A stretch of DNA of 64,000 bases from Enterobacter cloacae complex sp. ECNIH7 (GCF_002208095.1 NZ_CP017990.1:1054001-1118000); one strand, 5' to 3'. Positions 37,546-49,440 are shown, counted from the stretch's first letter. Translations and numbers: made by a program. Notes: generated from the sequence alone by a model not told the origin.

Positions 37546-38460
37546 TTATCTCTGCGCTTCGCCGCCGAGACCTTCCACCAGATTCTGAATCAACGCGGCC
37601 AGCTCGCCGGTCATCAGGATAAAGTCCGCGTCAAAGCGCTGGGCGTAATCTTCCCTGTCGATATCTTCGTTCTGATCGCGCAGCTCGTCGCAGAACTTAA
37701 GACGCTTCACGGAGCCGTCGTCGCACATCACGAACTGGATGCGCTGCTGCCAGTCGAGCGCCAGTTTAGTGACCACTTTACCCGCTTCGATGTGTACAGC
37801 GATCTCGTCGCTCACCAGATCCTGCTTCTTCGCGCGGATCACGCCGCCATCTTCCAGCAGGGCTTTCAACTCGGCTTCATCAAGGATCTGGAAACCCTGA
37901 GCCGCAGCGCCGCTGCGTACCCATTCGGTCAGCGTAAGCTCGATCGGCGTTTCCAGCGCCAGCGGAACGACCGGTAAAGATCCGATGCTTTTACGCAGCA
38001 GGGCCAGCGTATCTTCTGCTTTCTTGGCGCTGGCGCAGTCCACCATGATCAGCCCGTTGACGGTGTCGATCCACATCATGGTCTGGCTGAAGCGGCTGAA
38101 GGCGCGCGGCAGCAGGGAGTGCAGCACTTCGTCTTTCAGCGAATCTTTTTCCGTCTTTTTCAGCTTGCGGCCCTGTTCGGCTTCCAGCTTGAAAATTTTC
38201 GCTTCGAGCGCCTGCTTAACCACCGGCGTCGGCAGGATTTTCTCTTCTTTACGGGCGCAGACGATGATTTGACCCGTGCTGCTGGCGTGGGTCAGTGCAT
38301 CGCTTTGTGAACCCATTGGCGGAACCCAGCCGGTTTTCGCCATATCCTGGCTACCGCAAGGGGAAAAGGTATAAGCGGCTAACTGTTTTTCCATCTCTTC
38401 TGCACGCAGCGAAACGTCGCGGCTGAGACGGTAAACCATCAAATTTTTGAACCACAGCAT
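37546..38460 (-). CDS. rdgC: recombination-associated protein RdgC
   Basis: A 304-residue ring-forming DNA-binding protein of the nucleoid that restrains RecA. The start [20 protein letters not shown] at 38460 is the conserved one; four upstream codons are rejected. The whole sequence, including FLEMW-type segments such as [18 protein letters not shown], follows E. coli RdgC. Divergent from mak by 123 bp. Confidence 0.96.
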   Translation of the reverse strand: MLWFKNLMVYRLSRDVSLRAEEMEKQLAAYTFSPCGSQDMAKTGWVPPMGSQSDALTHASSTGQIIVCARKEEKILPTPVVKQALEAKIFKLEAEQGRKLKKTEKDSLKDEVLHSLLPRAFSRFSQTMMWIDTVNGLIMVDCASAKKAEDTLALLRKSIGSLPVVPLALETPIELTLTEWVRSGAAAQGFQILDEAELKALLEDGGVIRAKKQDLVSDEIAVHIEAGKVVTKLALDWQQRIQFVMCDDGSVKRLKFCDELRDQNEDIDREDYAQRFDADFILMTGELAALIQNLVEGLGGEAQR

Positions 38461-38583
38461 GATAATTTCCACGGCCTTGTCGTTAAATCAGCGGGCATGA
38501 TAACGAATTGTCGCATCGCTTGCATTGCTAATCGGGAAGCGTGCTTCTACTCTGTTGATAATCAAAATAATGAGGAGAGTCTT

Positions 38584-39489
38584 GTGCGTATTGGGATCGA
38601 TTTGGGCGGCACCAAAACAGAAGTCATCGCGCTGAGCGAACAGGGGGAGCAGCTGTTCCGCCACCGTTTGCCGACACCGCGCGATGATTATCACCAGACT
38701 ATCGAGACGATTGCCAGCCTGGTTGAGATGGCAGAGCAGGCGACAGGGCAAACCGGCAGCGTCGGGATGGGGATCCCGGGGTCGATCTCGCCGTATACCG
38801 GGGTGGTTAAAAATGCCAACTCCACCTGGCTCAACGGTCAGCCGTTTGACAAAGATTTGAGCCAACGTCTGAACCGGGAAGTGCGTCTGGCCAACGACGC
38901 CAACTGCCTGGCGGTCTCTGAGGCCATCGACGGCGCGGCGGCCGGTGCCCAGACCGTGTTTGCAGTGATCGTTGGTACCGGCTGCGGAGCGGGCGTGGCG
39001 TTCGGCGGGCGTGCCCATATCGGCGGCAACGGCACGGCAGGCGAGTGGGGACACAACCCGCTGCCGTGGATGGATGAAGACGAGCTTAAATATCGCGCTG
39101 AAGTGCCGTGCTACTGCGGAAAGCAGGGCTGTATTGAGACGTTTATCTCCGGCACCGGTTTTGCGACCGATTACCACCGCTTAAGCGGCCAGCCGTTAAA
39201 GGGCAACGAAATCATGCGTCTGGTCGAAGAACAGGATCCGGTCGCCGAGCTGGCCCTTAGCCGCTACGAAATGCGGCTGGCGAAATCCCTGGCGCACGTG
39301 GTGAATATTCTCGATCCGGACGTGATTGTGCTCGGCGGCGGCATGAGCAACGTTGACCGGCTGTACGCCACGGTTCCGAACCTTGTCAAACAGTGGGTCT
39401 TCGGCGGCGAGTGTGAAACCCCGATCCGCAAAGCTGTCCACGGTGACTCCAGCGGCGTGCGCGGCGCGGCGTGGCTGTGGCCGGAATAA
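38584..39489 (+). CDS. mak: fructokinase Mak (ROK family)
   Basis: A 301-residue sugar kinase phosphorylating fructose (and mannose) in the cytoplasm. GTG start at 38584 behind GAGGAGA. The ROK features are [12 protein letters not shown] at the N-terminus, the catalytic Asp in [19 protein letters not shown] and the zinc motif [15 protein letters not shown]. In E. coli araJ follows; here mak is followed by a tandem pair of dispersed repeats and then sbcC. Confidence 0.95.
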   Translation: MRIGIDLGGTKTEVIALSEQGEQLFRHRLPTPRDDYHQTIETIASLVEMAEQATGQTGSVGMGIPGSISPYTGVVKNANSTWLNGQPFDKDLSQRLNREVRLANDANCLAVSEAIDGAAAGAQTVFAVIVGTGCGAGVAFGGRAHIGGNGTAGEWGHNPLPWMDEDELKYRAEVPCYCGKQGCIETFISGTGFATDYHRLSGQPLKGNEIMRLVEEQDPVAELALSRYEMRLAKSLAHVVNILDPDVIVLGGGMSNVDRLYATVPNLVKQWVFGGECETPIRKAVHGDSSGVRGAAWLWPE

Positions 39490-39507
39490 AAGCAAATAAT
39501 GTTTATT

Positions 39508-39621
39508 CCCTCTCCCTGTGGGAGAGGGCCAGGGTGAGGCAAGGTAAAAGCAAAACAGCAACGAAAGTTGCTGTTTTTGATGTTTGTACCCTCTCCCCGT
39601 GGGAGAGGGCCAGGGTGAGGG
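39508..39621. repeat. tandem palindromic repeats with central hairpin (copies 5 and 6)
   Basis: Two palindromes in the same orientation (39508-39539 and 39589-39621: CCCTCTCCC...GGGAGAGGG, then CCAGGGTGAGG) flank AGGTAAAAGCAAAACAGC.... The central hairpin AAAACAGCAAC-GAAA-GTTGCTGTTTTT (39552-39578) looks like an intrinsic terminator with a stable GNRA-like tetraloop. A nearly identical unit ends the window at 63922-64000. It lies between the convergent mak and sbcC genes and can end mak transcripts. Confidence 0.8.
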
Positions 39622-39644
39622 CACCAGACCGCACCGATCCCCAT

Positions 39645-42600
39645 TTATTCCACCGCAAACACCTTATCCAGCCTGCTGTACCCCAGCCCGTTGATCTTCT
39701 TCACCTTGATCTGCACCGGAATGCGCTCTTTCATCGCCTCAACGTGGCTGATCACGCCGATGGTTTTCCCGGTGGCGTTCAGCGCGTCGAGCGCATCCAG
39801 CGCGGTATCGAGCGTTTCACTGTCGAGCGTGCCGAACCCTTCATCCAGGAAAAGGGAATCGATCCGCGTTTTATGACTCACCAGATCGGAAAGGGCCAGC
39901 GCCAGCGCCAGGCTGACCAGGAAGCTCTCACCGCCGGAGAGCGTGCGGGTATCGCGAACCGCATCCGCCTGCCAGGTATCGACCACTTCCAGCTCCAGCG
40001 CGTCGCTGGCCTTGCGCTGCAGCAGATAACGCCCGTGCAGACGGTTAAGCTGCTGGTTAGCAAGCCAGACGAGATTATCCAGCGTCAGCCCCTGTGCGAA
40101 TTTACGGAACTTGTCGCCGGTGCTGGAGCCGATCAGCGCGTTCAGATAACCCCAGTCGTCCGCCTCGCGCGCGGCCTCTTCAATTTGCTGCATCAACGCC
40201 AGCTGGTGCTGACGGTTATCGCTGTCCTGCTTAAGCTGCTGGCGAATCTCGCCCTGATGCGTCGTGTTCTCGCGAAGCCGTTGCGCCAGCTGCAGCAGCT
40301 GGGTTTGCAGCGTGGGGGCATCGGCGTTGAGCCCTTCCGGCCGCAGCGCCAGATGAGAATGCAGCTGCTGGTTAGCCTGGCCGGAAAGGGCCGCGGCCTG
40401 CTGTATCTGGCTTTCCAGCGACTGCTTCAGCTGTTCGAGGCGACGAATAGCGTCGTCATCCAGCAGGGCGGCAAGGAACGCGTCCCGATCGGCAAAGCAG
40501 CTCGCTGAGAGCGCCGCGGTGAACTGTGCCTGCGACTGAAGCAGGCGCTCTTGCTCCAGCTTTTCCTGCTGCTGCTGTGCGGTGAGCTGGCTTTGTAGCG
40601 ACACGCATTCGTCATGCACGTCGCGCCAGCCGTCCGGAATGGCCGGTTCGGCTTCTTCGCCGTTCGTTTCCGGAAGCGTGTCGAGCAGCGGCTTCAGCAC
40701 GTTTATGCGTTCCAGAAGCGCGCCGTGCTGCGTTTGTTTCTCCTGCCACTGCGCGAATTCCGCTTCGCGGGCGTGCAGCCAGGCGGCTTCATTCCCGTCT
40801 TCAGGTACGTTAAGCGATAGCGAAAGCAGGGTGTTTTCCAGCGCCTGGAGTGCGGCCGTCAGCTGCTGCTGATGCTGTCGCTCCTGCACTTCCTGCTCGT
40901 TTAACTGGTTTTGCAGGGTCAGACGCTGGCTGAGCTGATAGAGCTGGCGCTCGTACTGTTCCTGCTCGTTCATCCATGGCGAGATATCTTCCTGAATATT
41001 CAACGCGATGTTCAGGGAAGTGCAGGCTTCCATCCACTCTTTAGTGAGTGCTTGCTCTTCCTGAGAGAGCATCTGCGCTTCGTCTGTCTCGCGCTGGATC
41101 TGCTGCGTCAGGGCATTTACCTGCCCCAGCACCAGCAGCCCTTCCTCTTTAAGCGCGGCGACCTCTTTTTCCAGGTCATCACGGCGGCGCTGGTTATCCG
41201 TCAGCTCAAGAGACTGGTATTGCGCAACGGCGGGGTGCTCGCTGGAACCGCACAGCGGACAGGGTTTGCCTGCCTCAAGCCGGGAACGATAGCTTTCCAG
41301 ATCTTTAATCGTCGCTTCACGTTCGCACAGGGCTTTAAGGTCCAGATAGTGCTGGTGTTTCTCTTTGTACTGCTGGCGGCGCAGCGTCAGCGTTTCATTG
41401 AGTTTGTTTTGTTCGGCCTGGGCCTTCAGCACGCTTTCACCGCTCTGGCGCAGGCGCTTTTGCAGCGGCTGATAGCGGGCATGCAGCGACGTCAGCCGCT
41501 GACGCAGCGTGCGTGACCGGGACTGCTGCTCCATGGCCGCGCTGACCTCATCCGCCGTCAGCGTCAGCGCATTTTCCGGCATCGCAGCCAGCCTGTTGCG
41601 TAATTCGCTCATCCGCGCAGCAAGCGAGTCTAACTGCGTTTTGTCGCGGTTAAGCTGCGAGAGCTGGGCGCGCCAGCCGGCAATCTCCTGCCCCAGCAGG
41701 CGATAGCGCTCGTGCTCCGCCAGCCACTGCGCCAGCGCCGTAAGTTCGGTCTGAAGCTGCTCATGATTCCGCTGGGCGGTATGACGGATCCGCGCGCGCA
41801 GTGCGGTTTTGGCTTGTAAGCGAGTATTTACTTCAATAATTCGCTGCTGGGTTTGCCTCAGGCGCGCGGTTTGCTCCTGCTGGTGCTCCCAAAGCGGTCG
41901 AAGCTGGGCGGCGGGCAGAGCAAGCTGGAGCTTTGCCAGTTCTGGCGCAGCGTTCGTCAGCGCCTGTTGCGCCTGCTGCTGCATCGCGGTGACGCGCTGT
42001 TGCTCAAGCACGAGCTCATCATGGCGCGTAAGCCACTGAAAATCTTTCTGTTGGCTTTGCTGCTGAACCAGCAGGGTTTTCTCTTCGTCAGTAAGCGCCT
42101 GCAAACTTTGCTGCAACTGCTGCTGTTGCTCTTCGCTCAACAGCACGACGCCCGCCGCCTGCGCCTCGCACTTTTCAAGCACGCTGCGGGCGGCTTTGTG
42201 TTTCTCAAACACCATGGCGGAAATCTGGCCATAGATCTCGGTGCCGGTCAGCTCCTCCAGCAGCTCGGCGCGATCGCTCGGCTTGGCATTAAGGAAGGCG
42301 GCAAACTGCCCCTGTGAGAGCAGCATGGAGCGGGTGAAGCGGCCATAGTCCAGCCCGGTGAGCGCGGCGGTTTGCTCCAGTTTATCCGTCACTTTGTCGG
42401 CCAGGATTTTGCCATCTTCGCAGCGCGCCAGCTCCACGCGCGGCGCCTGCAGGTTTCCGTCCGGCTGGTTGCGCGCGCGGTTCTGGCTCCAGAATGCGCG
42501 ATAGGCGGTGCCTTTTACCTCGAACTCCACTTCCGCCAGGCACTCGGCGGTGTCGCGCGTCATCAGGTCGTTTTGCGCCTGAGAAACCTTCTGCAGGCGT

Positions 42601-42776
42601 GGCGTTTCGTGATAAAGCGCCAGACAGATGGCGTCAAGCAGGGTGGTTTTACCTGCCCCGGTTGCGCCGGTGATGGCAAACAGACCGTTGCTGGCAAACG
42701 GCTCCGTAGTAAAGTCAATTTTCCACTCGCCCTTGAGGGAGTTGAGATTTTTCAGACGCAGGCTCAAAATTTTCAT
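39645..42776 (-). CDS. sbcC: exonuclease SbcCD subunit SbcC
   Basis: A 1043-residue SMC-like ATPase that with SbcD cuts DNA hairpins and palindromes. Walker [20 protein letters not shown] near the N-terminus; long glutamine-rich coiled coils; the zinc hook CPLCG (in [13 protein letters not shown], near residue 500); the C-terminal signature [20 protein letters not shown] and Walker [14 protein letters not shown]. The start overlaps the sbcD stop by 4 nt (ATGA). Length near E. coli (1048). Confidence 0.97.
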   Translation of the reverse strand: MKILSLRLKNLNSLKGEWKIDFTTEPFASNGLFAITGATGAGKTTLLDAICLALYHETPRLQKVSQAQNDLMTRDTAECLAEVEFEVKGTAYRAFWSQNRARNQPDGNLQAPRVELARCEDGKILADKVTDKLEQTAALTGLDYGRFTRSMLLSQGQFAAFLNAKPSDRAELLEELTGTEIYGQISAMVFEKHKAARSVLEKCEAQAAGVVLLSEEQQQQLQQSLQALTDEEKTLLVQQQSQQKDFQWLTRHDELVLEQQRVTAMQQQAQQALTNAAPELAKLQLALPAAQLRPLWEHQQEQTARLRQTQQRIIEVNTRLQAKTALRARIRHTAQRNHEQLQTELTALAQWLAEHERYRLLGQEIAGWRAQLSQLNRDKTQLDSLAARMSELRNRLAAMPENALTLTADEVSAAMEQQSRSRTLRQRLTSLHARYQPLQKRLRQSGESVLKAQAEQNKLNETLTLRRQQYKEKHQHYLDLKALCEREATIKDLESYRSRLEAGKPCPLCGSSEHPAVAQYQSLELTDNQRRRDDLEKEVAALKEEGLLVLGQVNALTQQIQRETDEAQMLSQEEQALTKEWMEACTSLNIALNIQEDISPWMNEQEQYERQLYQLSQRLTLQNQLNEQEVQERQHQQQLTAALQALENTLLSLSLNVPEDGNEAAWLHAREAEFAQWQEKQTQHGALLERINVLKPLLDTLPETNGEEAEPAIPDGWRDVHDECVSLQSQLTAQQQQEKLEQERLLQSQAQFTAALSASCFADRDAFLAALLDDDAIRRLEQLKQSLESQIQQAAALSGQANQQLHSHLALRPEGLNADAPTLQTQLLQLAQRLRENTTHQGEIRQQLKQDSDNRQHQLALMQQIEEAAREADDWGYLNALIGSSTGDKFRKFAQGLTLDNLVWLANQQLNRLHGRYLLQRKASDALELEVVDTWQADAVRDTRTLSGGESFLVSLALALALSDLVSHKTRIDSLFLDEGFGTLDSETLDTALDALDALNATGKTIGVISHVEAMKERIPVQIKVKKINGLGYSRLDKVFAVE

Positions 42777-43978
42777 GCGTTTTCTTCCTCATCATTGAGC
42801 GCATGCAGGGTATGGCTGAACAGTTCGCTGAGTCTTGCGCGCTTCGCGTCGTCAATTTCCTCCTGCGAGAGCCTGCGTTCAAACACCTCTTCAACCCGCA
42901 GTTCACTGAGCGTTTCGCGTTGAGCGCTTAACAGAATTTTCTCGCGCTGCTCGCGGCTGCGGCGTACCAGTAAGACTTCGACGGGTAAATCTTCCGTCAG
43001 CGCCTGAATTTTTCGCTGCATATCGTGCAGGTAGTCGTCGGTGGTGATTTCGATATCCAGCCAGACGGGCGGGTTAAGCGCTGTTCCGCGCCACTGCTCA
43101 AGCTGGGCGGTAATGGCGTCAAGATCGCCCTTCAGCACCGACAGCGGCTGGGTGACGGGCACCTCCAGCGTCTCGACGGCGTGAAGTTTTCCTTCGGAGA
43201 AGCTCACCAGATGGACGGATTTGGCCTTTCCCGTTTCGTCAAAGCTGAGCGAAATTGGCGAGCCGCAGTAGCGGATGTGCTCGCTGCCGCCGACGATCTG
43301 AGCCCGGTGTATGTGCCCGAGCGCAATGTAGTCGGCTGGAGGGAAGTTCTGCGCCGGAAAGGCATCCAGCGTGCCGATATAGATGTCACGTACCGCGTCA
43401 CTTTTACTGGCCCCGACGGTGGTGAGATGCCCGGTCGCAATCACCGGAATCGGCTGGTCGCCGCGCAGGGCGCAGGCATCGGCGTGCTGCTGGTAATAAT
43501 AGTCGGTTATGGCCTGTAATAGATGCTGCTGCTTTTCCGCACCCGACAGCCCCGCCTGGCTTTGCACGATGTCGCGCGGACGTAAAAAGGGAATAGGGCA
43601 CAGCACCGCCCCCGGAGTGCCGTCGCGTTTTTTCAGGATCTGCGGGGCGTGCCCGGCGCTGGCGACGACGGTGGTATTGAGAAATGCCAGGATGTCGCGG
43701 GATTCATTGAGCGTCGCGACGGAATCATGGTTGCCGGCGACAATCACCAGATGACAGCCGGTTTGCTGCAAATTCACCACGAAGCGGTTGTACAGTTCAC
43801 GCGCATAACTGGGGGGTGAGCCGGTATCAAAGATGTCACCCGCCACAATAATCGCGTCCACCTCGTGTGTCCGGGCCGTTTCCAGCAGCCAGTTCAGGAA
43901 GGCTTCATGTTCAGCCGCACGGCTTTTGCTGTAAAAATTTTGACCCAGATGCCAGTCCGAGGTGTGAAGTATGCGCAT
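42773..43978 (-). CDS. sbcD: exonuclease SbcCD subunit SbcD
   Basis: A 401-residue Mre11-type nuclease. Metallophosphoesterase motifs in order: [32 protein letters not shown] and ALGHIHRAQ. It is the first gene of the sbcDC operon, divergent from phoB, with overlapping stop/start to sbcC. Confidence 0.97.
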   Translation of the reverse strand: MRILHTSDWHLGQNFYSKSRAAEHEAFLNWLLETARTHEVDAIIVAGDIFDTGSPPSYARELYNRFVVNLQQTGCHLVIVAGNHDSVATLNESRDILAFLNTTVVASAGHAPQILKKRDGTPGAVLCPIPFLRPRDIVQSQAGLSGAEKQQHLLQAITDYYYQQHADACALRGDQPIPVIATGHLTTVGASKSDAVRDIYIGTLDAFPAQNFPPADYIALGHIHRAQIVGGSEHIRYCGSPISLSFDETGKAKSVHLVSFSEGKLHAVETLEVPVTQPLSVLKGDLDAITAQLEQWRGTALNPPVWLDIEITTDDYLHDMQRKIQALTEDLPVEVLLVRRSREQREKILLSAQRETLSELRVEEVFERRLSQEEIDDAKRARLSELFSHTLHALNDEEENA

Positions 43979-44081
43979 AGCTGATCCGTGGCAAAAAAGA
44001 GAAAGCAGGATTATAAACGTTCAGAGACGGGAAAATAACCGCTGTAATAAAACAACGGTTTGCCCCTTATCGTGGTACTGT

Positions 44082-44115
44082 TTTTCATAAATCTGTCATA
44101 AATCTGACGCATAAT
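44082..44115 (+). promoter_or_regulatory. Pho boxes and promoter of phoB
   Basis: TTTTCATAAATCTGTCAT (44082-44099) and overlapping CTGTCATAAATCTGACGC (44093-44110) match the PhoB consensus; CATAAT (44110-44115) is the -10. The sequence is almost base-for-base that of E. coli phoB, so PhoB activates its own operon. Confidence 0.92.
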
Positions 44116-44165
44116 GGCGCCGAATTACAAACTTGTAACTTAAATAAGATAAGACAGGGCAAAGT

Positions 44166-44855
44166 ATGGCGAGACGTATTCTGGTCGTAGAAGATGAAGC
44201 TCCAATTCGTGAAATGGTGTGCTTCGTGCTCGAGCAAAACGGCTTCCAGCCGGTTGAAGCGGAAGATTATGACAGCGCAGTGAACCAGCTGAATGAACCC
44301 TGGCCCGATCTGATTCTGCTGGACTGGATGTTGCCCGGCGGCTCCGGACTGCAGTTTATCAAACACCTGAAGCGTGAAGCGCTGACCCGCGACATCCCGG
44401 TTGTGATGCTCACGGCGCGCGGAGAAGAAGAGGATCGCGTGCGCGGTCTGGAGACCGGCGCGGACGATTACATTACAAAACCGTTCTCCCCAAAAGAGCT
44501 GGTTGCCCGCATTAAAGCCGTGATGCGCCGTATTTCGCCGATGGCGGTGGAAGAGGTGATCGAAATGCAGGGGCTGAGCCTTGATCCCACCTCACACCGC
44601 GTAATGACCGGTGAAAATCCCCTCGACATGGGGCCTACCGAATTTAAACTCCTGCACTTCTTTATGACCCACCCGGAACGCGTTTACAGCCGCGAGCAGT
44701 TGCTGAATAACGTCTGGGGAACTAACGTGTATGTCGAAGACCGGACGGTTGACGTACATATTCGCCGCCTGCGAAAAGCACTGGAACTGAGCGGCCACGA
44801 TCGCATGGTGCAGACGGTCCGCGGCACGGGTTATCGTTTTTCTACCCGTTTCTGA
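44166..44855 (+). CDS. phoB: phosphate response regulator PhoB
   Basis: A 229-residue OmpR-type regulator activating the phosphate starvation genes, including phoA here. Receiver domain with E9/D10, phosphorylation site D53 ([11 protein letters not shown]) and the conserved K in [11 protein letters not shown]; the C-terminal winged helix has [12 protein letters not shown] and [11 protein letters not shown]. phoR follows by 21 bp. Confidence 0.98.
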   Translation: MARRILVVEDEAPIREMVCFVLEQNGFQPVEAEDYDSAVNQLNEPWPDLILLDWMLPGGSGLQFIKHLKREALTRDIPVVMLTARGEEEDRVRGLETGADDYITKPFSPKELVARIKAVMRRISPMAVEEVIEMQGLSLDPTSHRVMTGENPLDMGPTEFKLLHFFMTHPERVYSREQLLNNVWGTNVYVEDRTVDVHIRRLRKALELSGHDRMVQTVRGTGYRFSTRF

Positions 44856-44876
44856 ACAATGACAGGAGTGTGACGC

Positions 44877-46172
44877 GTGCTGGAACGTCTGTCATGGAAA
44901 AGGCTCGTCTTTGAACTGATCTTATGCTGTATTCCGGCCTTCCTTCTGGGGGCCTTTCTTGGACACCTGCCGTGGTTTCTGCTGGCGTCGGTCACCGGGC
45001 TGCTGATCTGGCATTTCTGGAACCTGCTGCGCCTCTCCTGGTGGCTGTGGGTTGATCGAAGCATGACGCCGCCGCCGGGAAGCGGCAGCTGGGAGCCGCT
45101 GCTGTACGGTCTGCATCAGATGCAGATGCGTAATAAAAAGCGTCGCCGCGAGCTGGGAAGCCTGATTAAGCGTTTTCGCAGCGGTGCAGAGTCGCTGCCG
45201 GATGCCGTTATTCTGACGACCGAAGAAGGGACAATCTTCTGGTGTAACGGCCTTGCGCAACAGCTGCTGGGCCTGCGCTGGCCCGACGACAATGGCCAGA
45301 ATATCCTCAACCTTCTGCGTTATCCCGAGTTCACGCTGTATCTGAAAAAGCGTGATTTTACCCGCCCGCACAATCTGAAGCTCAATAATGGTCGCCATCT
45401 GGAAATCCGCGTGATGCCCTACAGCGATAAGCAGTGGCTGATGGTGGCGCGCGATGTCACCCAGATGCACCAGCTGGAAGGGGCGCGTCGCAACTTCTTC
45501 GCCAACGTCAGTCACGAACTGCGTACCCCGCTGACCGTGCTTCAGGGCTACCTGGAGATGATGCAGGAGCAAACGCTTGAAGGCGCGCCGCGTGAAAAAG
45601 CGCTGCACACCATGCGCGAGCAAACGCACCGGATGGAAGGGCTGGTGAAGCAGCTGCTGACGCTCTCGAAGATTGAAGCGGCGCCGTCGCTCGCGCTAAA
45701 TGACACCATTGATGTGCCGATGATGCTGCGGGTCGTTGAGCGTGAAGCGCAGACGTTAAGCCATAAAAAGCATCACCTGACCTTTGAGGTCGACAATACG
45801 CTGAAGGTGCTGGGCAGCGAAGATGAACTGCGGAGCGCCATTTCCAACCTTGTGTATAACGCGGTAAATCATACGCCGGAGGGGACGAATATCGTGGTGC
45901 GCTGGCATCATGCCCCAACGGGGGCTGAGTTTAGCGTGGAAGACAACGGGCCGGGAATTGCGCCTGAGCATATTCCGCGCCTGACCGAGCGCTTTTACCG
46001 TGTGGATAAAGCGCGATCCCGGCAGACTGGCGGAAGCGGTCTGGGGCTGGCAATTGTGAAACACGCGGTGAATCACCATGAAAGCCGTCTCGATATTCAG
46101 AGTACGCTGGGTAAAGGAACCCGCTTCAGTTTCGTTATTCCGGAACGATTAATTGCCAAAAAGATCGCCTGA
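44877..46172 (+). CDS. phoR: phosphate sensor histidine kinase PhoR
   Basis: A 431-residue inner-membrane kinase/phosphatase of PhoB. GTG start behind AGGAG. Two N-terminal helices (residues 10-50), a PAS domain (about 100-195), H-box with H213 ([20 protein letters not shown]), N-box [12 protein letters not shown]1 DNGPGI and G2 [10 protein letters not shown]213 has the same number as in E. coli. Confidence 0.98.
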   Translation: MLERLSWKRLVFELILCCIPAFLLGAFLGHLPWFLLASVTGLLIWHFWNLLRLSWWLWVDRSMTPPPGSGSWEPLLYGLHQMQMRNKKRRRELGSLIKRFRSGAESLPDAVILTTEEGTIFWCNGLAQQLLGLRWPDDNGQNILNLLRYPEFTLYLKKRDFTRPHNLKLNNGRHLEIRVMPYSDKQWLMVARDVTQMHQLEGARRNFFANVSHELRTPLTVLQGYLEMMQEQTLEGAPREKALHTMREQTHRMEGLVKQLLTLSKIEAAPSLALNDTIDVPMMLRVVEREAQTLSHKKHHLTFEVDNTLKVLGSEDELRSAISNLVYNAVNHTPEGTNIVVRWHHAPTGAEFSVEDNGPGIAPEHIPRLTERFYRVDKARSRQTGGSGLGLAIVKHAVNHHESRLDIQSTLGKGTRFSFVIPERLIAKKIA

Positions 46173-46198
46173 CGGCAGGCGTGTCATTTTACCTTTCC

Positions 46199-46226
46199 AC
46201 GGGTCAGCGTCTGCTGGCCCGTTTGC
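46199..46226 (+). terminator. probable terminator after phoR
   Basis: ACGGGTCAGC (46199-46208) pairs with GCTGGCCCGT (one G-U) around GTCT and is followed by TTGCTTTG, a weak U tract, 26 bp after the phoR stop. Confidence 0.55.
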
Positions 46227-46581
46227 TTTGCAGTCAAGCGAAACGCGGATGAATTTTATACGGCTGACTGTTTTTTGTTCGCATGATTAGCCATGGGTTT
46301 TTCTTATAAATAGCGTATTATTCTGAGGTGTATTTCCATGCTGGCATATTGTTCTGGTTTTACGATCCCGCCTTGCCTTTAAACGTTATAAGCGTTTAAA
46401 TTGCGCCCCAGATACTGTCAGACCGACTGTATTTGCGTGGTAAATCGAAAAACTATTCTTCTCCACGCCAGGACGGGAGCATTTCCCGCTGAAATTGAGC
46501 AAATTTTCGGCTGTATCGTCCCGTCAGGGATATCGAAAATCTCAATGTTTTCAACACCACATCCACAGGCAGTAAGGTTTT
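46227..46581 (+). promoter_or_regulatory. long leader/promoter region of brnQ with inverted repeat
   Basis: The 409-bp phoR-brnQ gap beyond the terminator has no convincing gene. A perfect 8-bp inverted repeat TTTAAACG-TTATAAG-CGTTTAAA lies at 46378-46400, about 180 bp before brnQ. It may be an operator or a leader hairpin. A 68-codon open frame through the region lacks a ribosome site and homology. Confidence 0.4.
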
Positions 46582-47901
46582 ATGACCCATCACTTAAAAT
46601 CGCGTGACATCATCGCGCTGGGCTTTATGACATTTGCGCTGTTCGTTGGCGCAGGCAACATCATTTTCCCTCCAATGGTTGGCTTACAGGCGGGTGAACA
46701 CGTCTGGACCGCCGCGTTTGGTTTCCTGATTACTGCCGTGGGTCTGCCGGTTCTGACCGTCGTTGCGCTGGCGAAAGTCGGCGGCGGTGTGGATAGCCTC
46801 AGCACCCCGATTGGCAAAGTGGCGGGCGTTCTGCTGGCAACCGTCTGCTATCTCGCCGTTGGCCCGCTGTTTGCGACCCCGCGTACGGCAACCGTTTCCT
46901 TCGAAGTGGGTATTGCTCCCCTGACCGGTGACGGCGCGATGCCGCTGTTTATCTACAGCCTGATCTACTTCGCGATCGTGATTCTGGTTTCCCTCTATCC
47001 GGGAAAACTGCTGGATACCGTGGGTAACTTCCTGGCTCCGCTGAAAATTGTGGCGCTGATTGTTCTGGCGGTAGCGGCCATCGTCTGGCCAGCGGGCCCG
47101 ATTAGCGACGCGATGGACGCCTATAAAAACGCCGCGTTCTCTAACGGCTTTGTGAACGGCTACCTGACGATGGATACGCTGGGCGCCATGGTGTTTGGTA
47201 TCGTTATTGTTAACGCCGCGCGTTCCCGCGGTGTGACCGAAGCGCGTCTGCTGACCCGCTATACCATCTGGGCTGGCCTGATGGCCGGCGTGGGGCTGAC
47301 GCTGCTCTATCTGGCGCTGTTCCGTCTGGGCTCCGACAGCGCCATGCTGGTTGAGCAGAACGCCAACGGTGCGGCTATCCTGCACGCCTACGTTCAGCAC
47401 ACCTTTGGCGGTGCGGGCAGTATGCTGCTGGCAGCGCTGATTTTCCTGGCGTGTCTGGTGACGGCGGTTGGCCTGACCTGCGCCTGCGCAGAGTTCTTTG
47501 CACAGTATCTGCCGCTCTCTTACCGCACCCTGGTGTTTATCCTCGGCATCTTCTCTATGGCGGTGTCCAACCTCGGTCTGAGCCACCTGATTCAGGTCTC
47601 GATTCCGGTGCTGACGGCGATTTATCCGCCGTGTATCGTGCTGGTCGTGCTGAGCTTTACTCGCCCGTGGTGGAACAACTCTTCACGAATTATTGCGCCA
47701 GCCATGTTTATCAGCCTGATTTTTGGTATCCTTGACGGGATTAAAGCATCAGCTTTCGCGCACATACTGCCGGCATGGACACAGCGTCTGCCGCTGTCCG
47801 AGCAGGGGCTGGCCTGGCTGATGCCTACCGTTGTTGCACTGGTTCTGGCGATTATCTGGGACCGTGCTGCAGGGCGTCAGGTCGCATCGAACGCTCATTA
47901 A
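46582..47901 (+). CDS. brnQ: branched-chain amino acid transporter BrnQ
   Basis: A 439-residue inner-membrane LIVCS-family carrier importing leucine, isoleucine and valine with a cation. Twelve helices are predicted; conserved [20 protein letters not shown] at the N-terminus. The ATG has AAGG upstream. A strong terminator follows, then proY. Confidence 0.96.
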   Translation: MTHHLKSRDIIALGFMTFALFVGAGNIIFPPMVGLQAGEHVWTAAFGFLITAVGLPVLTVVALAKVGGGVDSLSTPIGKVAGVLLATVCYLAVGPLFATPRTATVSFEVGIAPLTGDGAMPLFIYSLIYFAIVILVSLYPGKLLDTVGNFLAPLKIVALIVLAVAAIVWPAGPISDAMDAYKNAAFSNGFVNGYLTMDTLGAMVFGIVIVNAARSRGVTEARLLTRYTIWAGLMAGVGLTLLYLALFRLGSDSAMLVEQNANGAAILHAYVQHTFGGAGSMLLAALIFLACLVTAVGLTCACAEFFAQYLPLSYRTLVFILGIFSMAVSNLGLSHLIQVSIPVLTAIYPPCIVLVVLSFTRPWWNNSSRIIAPAMFISLIFGILDGIKASAFAHILPAWTQRLPLSEQGLAWLMPTVVALVLAIIWDRAAGRQVASNAH

Positions 47902-47921
47902 TCAACGGCAACAAATTGTTT

Positions 47922-47958
47922 AACCACGGGGCTTAAGGCCCCGTGGTTTTTTGTTTTT
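47922..47958 (+). terminator. intrinsic terminator of brnQ
   Basis: AACCACGGGGC (47922-47932), TTAA loop, then GCCCCGTGGTT followed by TTTTGTTTTTTT. It ends 25 bp before the proY start, so proY needs its own promoter or read-through. Confidence 0.92.
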
Positions 47959-47982
47959 TTCGTGTTGAATGGCAAGATTTAA

Positions 47983-49356
47983 ATGGAAAGCACTAACAAA
48001 CTTAAACGTGGATTGAGCACGCGCCACATCCGCTTTATGGCGCTGGGCTCTGCTATCGGCACCGGTCTTTTTTATGGCTCGGCAGATGCCATCAAAATGG
48101 CCGGTCCCAGCGTTCTGCTGGCGTACATTATCGGCGGCGTGGCGGCGTATATCATCATGCGCGCCCTCGGCGAAATGTCGGTTCACAACCCGTCCGCCAG
48201 CTCCTTCTCCCGCTACGCGCAGGAAAACCTCGGCCCGCTGGCCGGGTTTATCACCGGCTGGACCTACTGTTTTGAAATCCTGATTGTGGCAATTGCCGAC
48301 GTGACGGCGTTTGGCATCTATATGGGCGTCTGGTTCCCGGCGGTGCCGCACTGGATTTGGGTGCTGAGCGTGGTGCTGATCATTTGCGCCGTTAATCTGA
48401 TGAGCGTGAAGGTGTTCGGCGAGCTGGAGTTCTGGTTCTCCTTCTTCAAGGTCGCCACCATTATCATCATGATCGTGGCCGGTTTCGGCATCATCATCTG
48501 GGGAATCGGCAACGGCGGGCAGCCGACCGGCATCCATAACCTCTGGAGCAACGGGGGCTTCTTCAGCAACGGCTGGCTCGGCATGGTGATGTCGCTGCAG
48601 ATGGTGATGTTTGCCTACGGCGGTATCGAGATTATCGGTATTAGCGCCGGGGAAGCGAAAGATCCGGAGAAGTCCATTCCGCGCGCCATCAACTCGGTGC
48701 CGATGCGTATTCTGGTGTTCTACGTGGGTACGCTGTTCGTGATTATGTCCATCTACCCGTGGAATCAGGTAGGCACCAACGGTAGCCCGTTTGTTCTGAC
48801 CTTCCAGCATATGGGGATTGCCTTTGCGGCCAGCATTCTGAACTTTGTGGTGCTCACCGCGTCGCTCTCCGCGATTAACAGTGACGTCTTTGGCGTGGGC
48901 CGTATGCTGCACGGCATGGCGGAGCAGGGCAGTGCGCCGAAGGTGTTCGCCAAAACCTCACGCCGCGGCACGCCGTGGGTGACCGTCGTGGTGATGACCG
49001 TGGCGCTGCTGTTCTCGGTTTACCTGAACTACATCATGCCGGAGAACGTCTTCCTGGTGATCGCATCGCTGGCGACCTTCGCGACGGTGTGGGTGTGGAT
49101 TATGATCCTGCTGTCGCAGATCGCATTCCGTCGTCGTCTGTCGCCGGATGAGGCGAAAGCGCTGAAGTTCAAAGTACCGGGCGGCGTTGCGACGACCGTG
49201 GTCGGGCTGATCTTCCTGGTGTTTATCATTGCCCTGATTGGCTACCATCCGGATACCCGCATTTCCCTGTACGTGGGCTGCGCGTGGATCGTCCTGCTGC
49301 TGGTGGGCTGGGTGTTTAAATGCCGCCGCGACCGTCAGCTGGCGGAAGCGCAGTAA
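47983..49356 (+). CDS. proY: proline-specific permease ProY
   Basis: A 457-residue APC-superfamily permease with 12 helices, the E. coli ProY length. Signature segments [20 protein letters not shown] and [20 protein letters not shown]. In Salmonella proY is cryptic and silent unless mutated. The brnQ terminator sits just upstream and only 25 bp remain for a promoter, which would fit low expression. Confidence 0.94.
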   Translation: MESTNKLKRGLSTRHIRFMALGSAIGTGLFYGSADAIKMAGPSVLLAYIIGGVAAYIIMRALGEMSVHNPSASSFSRYAQENLGPLAGFITGWTYCFEILIVAIADVTAFGIYMGVWFPAVPHWIWVLSVVLIICAVNLMSVKVFGELEFWFSFFKVATIIIMIVAGFGIIIWGIGNGGQPTGIHNLWSNGGFFSNGWLGMVMSLQMVMFAYGGIEIIGISAGEAKDPEKSIPRAINSVPMRILVFYVGTLFVIMSIYPWNQVGTNGSPFVLTFQHMGIAFAASILNFVVLTASLSAINSDVFGVGRMLHGMAEQGSAPKVFAKTSRRGTPWVTVVVMTVALLFSVYLNYIMPENVFLVIASLATFATVWVWIMILLSQIAFRRRLSPDEAKALKFKVPGGVATTVVGLIFLVFIIALIGYHPDTRISLYVGCAWIVLLLVGWVFKCRRDRQLAEAQ

Positions 49357-49440
49357 TATTTGTATTACTTGTTCCGTGGAAGGGGATTGCCAGGCAATTT
49401 TTAACCTGAAGCGATGCATGTGGTTTCAGGAAAGTGAATG

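Noticed and set aside
39196..39644. Reverse-strand open frames with PSPWPSPTGRG-like peptides
   Set aside because: These are translations of the palindromic repeats and the complement of mak, not genes.
46401..46607. 68-codon open frame before brnQ as a leader peptide
   Set aside because: No ribosome site, no run of branched-chain codons and no attenuator pairing was seen; it overlaps the brnQ start.
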